DNA of 64,000 nucleotides from the IMG/VR virus record IMGVR_UViG_3300044730_000313, positions 49,704 to 113,703 of that record, one strand, 5' to 3'. Position 1 is the stretch's first letter. Each line of letters opens with the position of its first letter. The position numbers were made by a program, and so were the translations under genes. The notes beneath the pieces were generated by a model that made no database searches, was not told the DNA's origin, and was given only the letters and a program-made list of their open reading frames with translations. This DNA comes from a virus. Below, piece by piece: positions 1 to 9,100 of the stretch.

Positions 1-66
1 TAATATGAATAATTATAATTTCCAAGAGCTATAACGAGTTTTGGTAAATCGCTATAACTGAATCAG

Positions 67-3000
67 TTAGAGATTTTTGAAAGCTTTGACCACTGAGCTA
101 TTTAGGCTCTTCTTTTTGCTCACACTTATTCCTTTTCTCCCACCTCTTTTGTATTGTTCTTCTATCTCCTCCGCTGTAAACATTTGATCATCAAGCTCTT
201 GTTCAGTGATTGGGGCAGGGGCTTGAACTGCAGGTGCTGAAGGAGCTGCTGCTGGAACTTTTCCTTGTGAAACAATTGGAGGTGTGGCAGTAGTACCAGG
301 AGCCATTACTTGGTACTGCTTTCCATCAGGACCAACATACACTGTAGGTATCTGAGGTTGGAAAGGAGCGTTCATATTGATGGTTCTGAAGCGTGGGTCA
401 TAGCGGAAGTTGTACAGATTCTCGTATGTGGCTAACTTCCTGTTTTCCAATTGGTTACGCATGAACTTATCTCCAATAGAACTCAAGGCAGACTGTGTAA
501 TAGCTTTAGTCTTAGACTTGGCAGTTTCTTGTCTTACGTACTGTCTGTCTAGTATTTCTAGGTTTTTCAGACCGAACTCATTCAAGAGGTTTCTATTCTC
601 TCTGTATACAGCATCCTTCATAGCCTGATTAGCTCTGAACTGCTCACCTAGCACCTTTTGGTTAGCTGCATACTTTTGAGCGTTTAGCATAGACTGAGCA
701 GCAGGGTTATATCCCAGCATCCTTTGTTGTGATCTGAAGGCAGCTTCGTTCTCATTCAAAATATCCTGATAGGATATATCATAAGGAACAGACAGCTGAG
801 GTTGGAGTGTTTGAGCCTGTACAGGTTCTAACTGGTTATTAGCCAAGGCATACATCTCACCAATCAATTGTCTTGGATCAAGTTCTTCTGTATCTGTAGG
901 TCTAACGTAAGGAAGCACCTGACCGATTATATCCAATAAGGGATTTCTCTTATAAGGAGTGATGGGAATGACAGATGGACGTGCGGTTGTTTTATCATCT
1001 GTAGTGGTAGCAGTGGTCTTCTTCTCAACATTAAGCTCACCTGAAGCAATACTAGTTGGAGTTTTCTTTGGTAGAGCAGCAATGTATTGTTCAGTGCGAG
1101 GACCAAAGAACATATCTAAGTTGGTGTCAAGAATCTCATCTGTTGAAAGCTTCTTTAGGTCATCTAAAGAATTGATACCCTTTGCTTTAGCTCTTGCTGT
1201 TACAGTGCCAGCATCCAAGATTATTTTCTTAGCAATGTCAGGGAAATACGCATGGTATCTCTTTTGAAGCTCTAATATATATGGATTTTTCTTTCCTGGA
1301 TTCTGAGCATTTGCTGCTTTAGCTTTTTCATACAGCTCCATTATTTGTCTCACCTTTGCCTCTTCAGTGGTGGCAATTGGATAGTCTGATGCATCAGCTA
1401 CATCTGCAGCAATAGTATTTACAACAGGTGCTGCAGCAGCTCTTGTAGACAATGGAACTACCGCTGGAGTTATCACTTCTTCTTCTGTATCAGGAAAATC
1501 TATAGGTGCTGCAACAGGAGCGAACGGAACAGTAGCTTTTGCAGGAGCTGCTGCAGGAGCTGTTTGTTGCATTTGTTGAGCTGTTGCTTTTGGAAGCGAT
1601 GGTACTGACATAGGAATTCCTAAAGGACCAGTTGCTCCTGAGGGAAGCATCATCTTCATTGCGGGAGCCACTTGTCGTGCAGTTCTTGAAACTCCAAGAA
1701 CAGGTGACAATATAGGTCCAAATAATCCTCCAAATTGAGCGTTTTGTTTTATAGCCTTCTTGTCCATCTTCACTTTACCTCTAGCCAAATCATCAGCAAC
1801 CAATCCCATTTCTTCAGCTGTATCATTGATGGCATTCTGCAAGGATGCAGCAGTCATCTTCTTATCTGCAAGCTCTTTGAGTTTTTGATTAGCTCCTAAC
1901 ATAGTGTATTGCAAGGAGTTGAGTGTCATTTTATCTATAGGCGTGCTCACCTCAAAGTCTTCTAACATCTGCGTTGCTTTATCAAGCTTTTTGTTCTGCT
2001 TGTTCTCTTTCTTAGATAGATCAGCCACATAGGTTTTGAACTTCTTACCCTTAGCCTCTTCTCCAAGCATTGGAATATAAGACTTAGGTATCTTGAGATT
2101 ACCAAACACTACAAGGTTAGAATCACCACTTGTGCCATCTTGTAGCTTTACAGCAGGTTCACCTCTTTCCACCTCTACAGGGTTCTCACCATAGGTGATA
2201 CCAATACCAGTGTTTCCTCTTCCATCAGACTCATCGTGGGATTGACCTCTGAACATGATAGTTTCACCACCATCTGGTAGATAGGGATTCTGAGACATTG
2301 TTTCTGCATATCCACCCCAGTGTGTCTGGAGCTCTCCACCCATTTGCATAGCTGGTCTTTCTGTAGACATAGCTCGTGCACTAGGAGGAGTGTAGGCTTT
2401 CAGGTGACCACCAGCTCTGAGCATATCTGCATCATGAGGAGGCTTTAGAAGGTCTTTTACATTGTGCCCTCCAAAGGATACAATCTTCTGTGGTTGCCAT
2501 GTATGACTTACCCATTTGTATGGAGATGTCATTCCACCATCTTCCATGTTAGCACCAAACTGTTGCTGAACACCTATTCCAAAGTTTTGTCCTACAATTT
2601 TGTTTATGTTTTGTCTAGACAAATCTTGTTGATTCTCAATCTTTTTCTCTTGTAGTCTATCAATTGCAGACCCTATGAACCTAGTTGCAAAACCGATGGG
2701 TCCACCAAACAAACTACCAACACTACCAAGCACCTCACTATATCCACCAGTTGTACCTCCTCCAGCAATGTTAGCAAGTTGTTGACCTTGTGAACTTCCC
2801 AAAGCATCCATAAATGCTCCACCACCAGCAGCCTTATGCAGCTTACCACCATGATAGAATTGCTTGTAACGCTCACTATCATTCAAGGGTTCATATCCAA
2901 GATTGTCATAAAGTGTACCAGGAGCATAGGTGTTCATGATTTCTCCACCCCCTACAGATGCTCCAAACTCAGCAAGCACATTTGTACCTACGCCATAAGA

Positions 3001-3720
3001 TGGGAACATTTGTTCTGGTTGAAATGCCATATCTTCTGGTCTAAGATATTGTCTTCTAGGCTCTTGTACAGGTCTACTAGCAGCAGCCTGACCCATTACA
3101 TCCGTTAAAGCAGTTTGCTGTTTTGCTGCTCTATATGCTTCTCTTTGAGCCTTAATGTTTTGAATACCACCAATCACCTGACCAATAACAGGGATACCTT
3201 TTGCTAAGTTAGGCTTCTTTTTAGGGGACGGCATAGCTGGAACATTATAATCAGTTCCCCAGTTAAACTGTTGTTGCTGAAGGTTTTGTGCACTAGGTGT
3301 AAGTTGAGGGCCAGTAGGACCTAGTCCAGGAATCTCATTTCCTACCTGAGATTTTGCAACTTTCTTTCCTTTCTTGGCACCAGCCATTTCTGCAAACTGT
3401 GCCACCTGGCCCATGTCCATTCCACCACCTTGACCACCACCACTCTGAGCTATTTGAGCTGCAGCTTGTTGAATAGCTTCCATTTTAGCACGGTCAGCAC
3501 TGGTCATACCTGTAAACTGGTAATCAAGCTCATCATACATACCACGAACATCAGCAGGCTGATACATAGTGGAGGGTGCTTCACTGGTCATATACGTACC
3601 TATCTGAGCCTTCTTAAGCTCTTTACCATGCTTGGCCATGAATGCTTCTTCTGTAGGAAACTTCTTGTAGAATTCCTTTTCAGACTTAACACCAGCGATC
3701 TTTAGAATGTTCTTTTTCAT
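67..3720 (-). CDS. Large Gly/Ala/Gln-rich putative virion protein
   Basis: A 1217-residue protein, the most downstream complete gene of the minus-strand virion arm in this window. The first 45 residues are basic and end in a KHGKELKKAQ segment. A glycine/alanine-rich region follows (SGGGQGGG near residue 95), then a long Ala/Pro/Val-rich low-complexity stretch around residues 700-800 and a basic C-terminus. No enzymatic motif or membrane segment was recognised. The gene follows the 513-residue gene by one base and shares its low-complexity style. Its position at the end of the tail genes suggests a tail-associated or internal (ejected) virion protein. That role is inferred from context only. 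The start is an ATG giving MKKNILK. Confidence 0.7.
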   Translation of the reverse strand: MKKNILKIAGVKSEKEFYKKFPTEEAFMAKHGKELKKAQIGTYMTSEAPSTMYQPADVRGMYDELDYQFTGMTSADRAKMEAIQQAAAQIAQSGGGQGGGMDMGQVAQFAEMAGAKKGKKVAKSQVGNEIPGLGPTGPQLTPSAQNLQQQQFNWGTDYNVPAMPSPKKKPNLAKGIPVIGQVIGGIQNIKAQREAYRAAKQQTALTDVMGQAAASRPVQEPRRQYLRPEDMAFQPEQMFPSYGVGTNVLAEFGASVGGGEIMNTYAPGTLYDNLGYEPLNDSERYKQFYHGGKLHKAAGGGAFMDALGSSQGQQLANIAGGGTTGGYSEVLGSVGSLFGGPIGFATRFIGSAIDRLQEKKIENQQDLSRQNINKIVGQNFGIGVQQQFGANMEDGGMTSPYKWVSHTWQPQKIVSFGGHNVKDLLKPPHDADMLRAGGHLKAYTPPSARAMSTERPAMQMGGELQTHWGGYAETMSQNPYLPDGGETIMFRGQSHDESDGRGNTGIGITYGENPVEVERGEPAVKLQDGTSGDSNLVVFGNLKIPKSYIPMLGEEAKGKKFKTYVADLSKKENKQNKKLDKATQMLEDFEVSTPIDKMTLNSLQYTMLGANQKLKELADKKMTAASLQNAINDTAEEMGLVADDLARGKVKMDKKAIKQNAQFGGLFGPILSPVLGVSRTARQVAPAMKMMLPSGATGPLGIPMSVPSLPKATAQQMQQTAPAAAPAKATVPFAPVAAPIDFPDTEEEVITPAVVPLSTRAAAAPVVNTIAADVADASDYPIATTEEAKVRQIMELYEKAKAANAQNPGKKNPYILELQKRYHAYFPDIAKKIILDAGTVTARAKAKGINSLDDLKKLSTDEILDTNLDMFFGPRTEQYIAALPKKTPTSIASGELNVEKKTTATTTDDKTTARPSVIPITPYKRNPLLDIIGQVLPYVRPTDTEELDPRQLIGEMYALANNQLEPVQAQTLQPQLSVPYDISYQDILNENEAAFRSQQRMLGYNPAAQSMLNAQKYAANQKVLGEQFRANQAMKDAVYRENRNLLNEFGLKNLEILDRQYVRQETAKSKTKAITQSALSSIGDKFMRNQLENRKLATYENLYNFRYDPRFRTINMNAPFQPQIPTVYVGPDGKQYQVMAPGTTATPPIVSQGKVPAAAPSAPAVQAPAPITEQELDDQMFTAEEIEEQYKRGGRKGISVSKKKSLNSSVVKAFKNL

Positions 3721-3721
3721 G

Positions 3722-5263
3722 TTAGTTATATTTATCTAACCATCCACCCTTGGTTGGTTTGTTATAGTTTGTAAAGTTAAGCAATTGATCTAACTTCTTA
3801 AGTGGTTGAGCATCAGCATTGTTTACACTCACACCACCTTTAGCCACAGGATATTCTGTTACATATTCTCCATCAAACTCATAGTCTTCTCCTGGTTCCA
3901 TGTATTGGACATCTCCTGTGTCAGATATTCCGAGGAGGGGTTGATCTACACCCTCCATAGTGATTACATTTGAAGGGATGATGACAGGCCCACCCACGTT
4001 CTCAGGGTTCCAATATCCCATAGGATCTACAGGTATGTCCCCTCCATCTTGTAGGGTGCCTGTAGCAGATGCATAGTCAGCACCCTCCTGGTATGTAGCA
4101 TCTCTAATACCTCCTACAAAAGACTTGAGAGCAGCTTTGCTAGGGAAGTACATAGTCTTCTGCTCATTGTATTTGCCTGTAGGATAGGTAAAGGTGTATT
4201 TAGTTGGCTTGTTTTCAAACTGACTAGCTTTGAGAGGACTAGGCGCATTTGGTACAGGAAGCTCATATCCTAAGTCTATTGCTTCTCTAGGAATAGGGAT
4301 AGGTTTTGCTAGTTTCTTACTTTCAGGAAGAGGAAAAGGTCCAATTGTTCTTGAAGTTTGTTGCTTCTTTACAGGTGGTTGTTTCTTTACAGGTGGTTGA
4401 TACTTAAGACTTTTTCTTACAGGAGGATGATATATTTCTACAGCAGCACTATAAGGAAGAACATTTGTTTCTGTTAAATTTTTATTTTCCTCTAACGCTT
4501 CTGTTAACCCTTTAATTTTTCTAGATGTATCAAAACCAGGATCTCCAACCACTATAACATCTTTAGGCACCTGAGGATATTGGGATGGACCCCAATACTG
4601 TCTAGGAAGAGATTGCTCTGTGTATTTAGGAAGAAATCTTCTTTTTCCTTGATAGTCTCCATGTATAAGATTACTGAATGCACCAACTAGACCAGAGCTG
4701 CTCATTAAAGAAAAGTTACTAAGGTTCTTTTTTACATCAGCTCTAGCTTTAGCAAGATCTTTCTGTCCTCTTATGTAGTTTCTAACGCTATCCTGCCAAC
4801 GTCTGTAATCATTTATATCTGTTGTAATAGCGCTACCATTCTGACTAATAGTCTTAGGTTTGAAGTCTAGTCCAGCTTGGTAGTATTTCATCTCCTGTCC
4901 ATTCTGTGCACTAGCCTTTGTCTTCTTAGCATAGGGACCGTTAGAAGGAGCAGGACTCTGTGTACGTGCGTAGGTGAATCCTACAGCACCAGGGAGAACA
5001 CCACCCATTTGCATTGTTCCACCCCATGCTCCGTTGTAGTTGAATCCAACATCCGTTAGACCTCCCATAGTTCCTTCTATGCCATTCTGTGCTTGGGGAG
5101 CGTCATACTTATCTAACCATCCTCCAGATTCAGCTTTGTAGGGCTTAGCGCCACCAGCAATAGCTCCAAAGAACTTACGTTGTTGTTCTGTCAGGGGATG
5201 CCCATGCACCTCCTTATCGTGAAGGATTTTCCTTGCTTTTGTGGATGTGAGTTTCTTTGCCAT
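3722..5263 (-). CDS. Putative virion protein with repeated GGWLDKY motif
   Basis: A 513-residue protein of unknown function. The N-terminus (residues 12-40) carries a HGHPLTEQQRKFFGAIAGG segment, a short element I associate with N-termini of structural proteins in uncultured phages. GGWLDKY occurs at residues 47-53 and again as the last residues (GGWLDKYN), so the motif brackets the protein. A Pro/Lys-rich stretch with a tandem PPVKKQ-type repeat lies near residue 300, and an acidic region (GEDYEFDGEY) near residue 460. The stop codon overlaps the next upstream gene by one base, indicating co-transcription with the tail genes. It is probably a virion or assembly protein. Confidence 0.7.
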   Translation of the reverse strand: MAKKLTSTKARKILHDKEVHGHPLTEQQRKFFGAIAGGAKPYKAESGGWLDKYDAPQAQNGIEGTMGGLTDVGFNYNGAWGGTMQMGGVLPGAVGFTYARTQSPAPSNGPYAKKTKASAQNGQEMKYYQAGLDFKPKTISQNGSAITTDINDYRRWQDSVRNYIRGQKDLAKARADVKKNLSNFSLMSSSGLVGAFSNLIHGDYQGKRRFLPKYTEQSLPRQYWGPSQYPQVPKDVIVVGDPGFDTSRKIKGLTEALEENKNLTETNVLPYSAAVEIYHPPVRKSLKYQPPVKKQPPVKKQQTSRTIGPFPLPESKKLAKPIPIPREAIDLGYELPVPNAPSPLKASQFENKPTKYTFTYPTGKYNEQKTMYFPSKAALKSFVGGIRDATYQEGADYASATGTLQDGGDIPVDPMGYWNPENVGGPVIIPSNVITMEGVDQPLLGISDTGDVQYMEPGEDYEFDGEYVTEYPVAKGGVSVNNADAQPLKKLDQLLNFTNYNKPTKGGWLDKYN

Positions 5264-6129
5264 TACTTGTAAGAGATTTGAGATGGTGTAATGATAAACT
5301 GGCTAACTAGATGAGCATCATAGCGGTTGTCCAATATGTGTCTCACCTTCAACTCTTTAGCACGCAGAGGTTCTTTCTTGAAGGATCTCTTGCCATAGTC
5401 CATATTAGCCTGGTTTACCACCTTATCCAAAGATAGGGATTCACATGTACGTATGAATAATGGTTCCTGCTTATGCTTAACCAATGACCAGAATGTGTTA
5501 TACTGGTAGAAGTTGTCACTCTTGGTGAATGTAATTGTCTTACTATCAGTGTTATATATTGGATACTTCAAGTAGTCCTTCAGGTTATTGATTGGTTTGG
5601 GAACCAGCTCAAGCACACCAGAAGACTGCTGACCGTTATACAAAACAGCTTTATTGAACCAAGCATCATCAGTTTCCACCTTACGGTTGTCATCAGACAC
5701 ACCATCTGGATCAGAGAAGTATCTATATGCCTTAGTGTAATCTTGCACACTCTGAAGGATTTCATCTCTGTATTGGTAAGCAAAAGGATACTCAATGATG
5801 TAAGGCTCAATGTTTCCGTAGAAGTAATTGTACACCACTGGGTTCTTCAGGTGCCTCCAGATACAAGCACTATAGGATTGCGTGTAGGTGGCTGCCACCT
5901 GTTCATTAGGTGTCACTTGAGAAATAGGGAAGTTAATAGACTTTTTGCAGCCACCTGTGGATGTAATAGTAATTACACTAGCAGCACTATTCACGCTATA
6001 CACCACTCCATCAATCAGTTGACTCTTGGGTACATCTGTAGCTATTACATTTCCGAGGTTATCAGAAATGGTAAAAGGCCCGCTCCTGGGAGAGGCTTTC
6101 ACTAGCTTTATGAATACGTTTTGAGGCAT
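5263..6129 (-). CDS. Tail-associated structural protein
   Basis: A 288-residue protein directly downstream of the 1684-residue tail protein. The N-terminal ~70 residues look like a small beta domain (GPFTISDNLGNVIATDV, then VVYSV and ITITSTGGC). The rest is alpha/beta and rich in aromatic residues (VVYNYFYGNIEPYIIEYPF). No catalytic motif is visible. The order of this gene after a stabilisation-like protein and before the low-complexity proteins suggests a distal tail or adaptor component. The function is inferred from position. Confidence 0.65.
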   Translation of the reverse strand: MPQNVFIKLVKASPRSGPFTISDNLGNVIATDVPKSQLIDGVVYSVNSAASVITITSTGGCKKSINFPISQVTPNEQVAATYTQSYSACIWRHLKNPVVYNYFYGNIEPYIIEYPFAYQYRDEILQSVQDYTKAYRYFSDPDGVSDDNRKVETDDAWFNKAVLYNGQQSSGVLELVPKPINNLKDYLKYPIYNTDSKTITFTKSDNFYQYNTFWSLVKHKQEPLFIRTCESLSLDKVVNQANMDYGKRSFKKEPLRAKELKVRHILDNRYDAHLVSQFIITPSQISYK

Positions 6130-6139
6130 TTATATCTTT

Positions 6140-9100
6140 TTATAATGGAGCTGTTGTAGTGGTAGTGGTAGTGGATGAACTGCTGGTAGTGGTTGTAGTT
6201 GTTGTACACTCTAAACAATCATCCTCACTTGTACAAGATGTGCCGCACAAAGCAATAATTACTCCTGGATCAGAATAGGGCACTGCTTCAGTGCTAAAGC
6301 ACAAGTTTACAGTGGATGCTGGATTTACAGGAATGAATGATATGCTCTTGCTTCCACATACATACCCAGCTACATTATGAACCTCCTCTGTTGGGTTATG
6401 AATAACATAACACTCACAAGGATATGCAGTTGTAGTGGTTGTGGTGGTGCTAGTGCTAGTTGTTGTTGTAGTGGTGATTTCACAAGCCACTCCCTCCAGA
6501 TCACAGCCTGTATAATCTGTTGTTGTACTAGTTGTTGTGGATGTAGATGTACTTGTTGTGCTGGTACTAGTAGTAGTTGTAGTGTTTGGAATAGGATTAG
6601 CTACAATAGCATCAAAGTCACCACAGCAATCATTTAGTCCTGAATAGAAGAAGTTGTTCTCACCAATATACCAGTTAGGGATGTAGCTATGAAAGCTTAT
6701 CCAGCTCTTGGTATTGAAGTTAAAAGACACTGTCCAGCTCTTGTTACAGAAGTAGTCTGTGTCTGTAAGGAACACTTCTGTCTTGGTTAACTTCTCTGCA
6801 CCACAGCAGTCTACAGGTTTCTCTAAGTAGAACTTCTTATCTACATCATCATATATGATACCTTCCACCTTTGGAACATAGTCAAGCTTGGTGATAATCA
6901 CCCTGTCATACTTGCTATCATATACACCATGCAGTCCTACACCATTAAAGTGATTATCCACATCCACCTTAGGGAAGTAACGTAATATCTCAAATGCCAG
7001 ATGGTCTGTAAAGAACCTATTCATTCCTGAACCAAATCCTGATAAATCAACAGCTTCTGTACCAGTGATGAGGAACACTTGACCACGCTTAGCATCTATA
7101 GTCACTTGTCCTTGTGGTATCTTGAGGAGCATCTTGTTCTGGGTTCCTACATATCCCAAGTCAGTTTCAGCAAAATCAATTGGAGGGGCTCCTCTAAACA
7201 GCGATGGGTTACCAACATATGCTGCCTGAGGGTTGCTAGTATCAATGGTTAACAAGTTGTTGTACATCAACGTCTTGTTCTCAAATCTAGCCAGAATAGC
7301 TCTGTTCTGAATTCCATCTAAAGAGATAAGGTCTCCAAAGTTTTGAGGGAAGTCAAAGTAAGATATGGCTCTGTAAACCAACCAGTTATTCACCCTATTA
7401 TCAGCATCTATGTTTTGAGGATCTGAGTAGATGGTTCTAAACGGATACTGTGTATAACATATTGTCTTCCAATCAAAAGGTAAGTGAGTGAATGTATTCT
7501 CTCTGTTTTGCTTAGAGAAAGTTACATTATAGTAGTAGGTGTTGTCCTGAGCAATAGGGACATAGCTTTCTTGTACCCAGTCATCAGGAATACTTGTACT
7601 TACATGTGGCCAGAAGTCACCCTCTCTGTTGTTAAAAGCTTGACGTAGATCTACGTTATAAGAACTCTCACAGTAGAAATAAGGAATACCATAAGCAAAC
7701 TGATACATCTTACCATCGTAGAATGTTCTACCAGCACTTGTAATTGGAGTTTGCTCATTAGGACAATCAAGATTATTTGCCTTAATTGAGAAGAAGTTTG
7801 TTAATACAGCTGTCTCAATTGACGCATCTACAAGGATGGAACGTGCTGAGTGCCAGTATTCTGGGTAGGCCACATTACCAATCTCATCATAGAATATATC
7901 ACTATCATCAGGAGCATTCACCCTGTTATCAATAAAGAAGGGCAGTTTGGTCTTGAAAGCAAACTTGCTGATGAACGTATCACCACCAAAGAACGTAGCT
8001 GTAGTAGTTGTTGCAGGAGTGATATCCACTTGAAATCCTGTATCCACTGTATCATAAGAGTATATCTGTCCATACTGATTGACAAATATGTTCTTAAGAG
8101 ATCCGTAATAAGAGACAACACTTATGTATTCATCCTTAGCAGGAACAGGACAATTGTCTAGACTTCCATCAACACCCGCCTCACTAAGAGTCATTCTAGA
8201 CCTATCGTTTACAGTGCCTGATATAGTGGGGGTTTGATTAGGGAATGGTAGAGGAGATCTAGGACCACCTGTATATGTTTCTTTAGTCTTTAGATATACA
8301 GAACTCTCTCTGTTCCAGTTGTTTATATCCTTGTTATCATTAACACCCTGTACACCAGGAATCAGGTATTGTTTGAGATCAAGCTCACGTTGCTTTATTC
8401 CCAATCCATTAGCAATTGAATTACTATAGTCATAGCTAGCAATTGAGTTGTAGGAATAAGCGTAGTTTTGTCTGGTGATACCATTTATATAGATGGTGAG
8501 GTAGGCTTGATAGGCAGCAAACAGAGCGCTAGCGTTGTATGCACCAGTGGTGATGAGTGCTATTTGATTAGCGCTATCTAATGCATCCTGTTGAGCCTCA
8601 AGACTTACTAGTCTATACATGGCGTTATCTCTCACTTGTGTAAAGTGAGCTCTACCAGCACCAAATATTACATTCTCTAGTTTTAGTACACCACCTAAGA
8701 ACGGTTGTCCAAAGGATGTTTCAGGAGAGTTAAATACATGTCTGTACTTTGCACCCTCCTCATCAAACGCATTTAGTTGAGCTGGAGCACACAGATCATA
8801 TCCAATTTCGTCTACTAATTCAATACTATAACCACCATCACCACTTGCATAAGTGGGAGGACTAAGAGAGGGTATAGTTCTAACACCACCAAACGTAGAT
8901 CCATCTACTGTCCAGGTGCTTTGTTCTAAAGCTGCTTGAGGAGCATTACAACATCCGTTGCTCGGATTCTGAGCACAATATTCTGCCCAGTTAGCATATC
9001 CTACAGGAGGAAGTAATATAGATCCCGTAAGTGCATCTATTCCACAAGATATTCCTCCAGGAACAGGTGGATAATAATTAAATGTGGCAAGATCACCAGG

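Noticed and set aside
2464-3108. Plus-strand frames inside the 1217-residue gene
   Set aside because: Antisense shadows without starts in suitable context, and all plus-strand genes elsewhere begin only after 31.8 kb.
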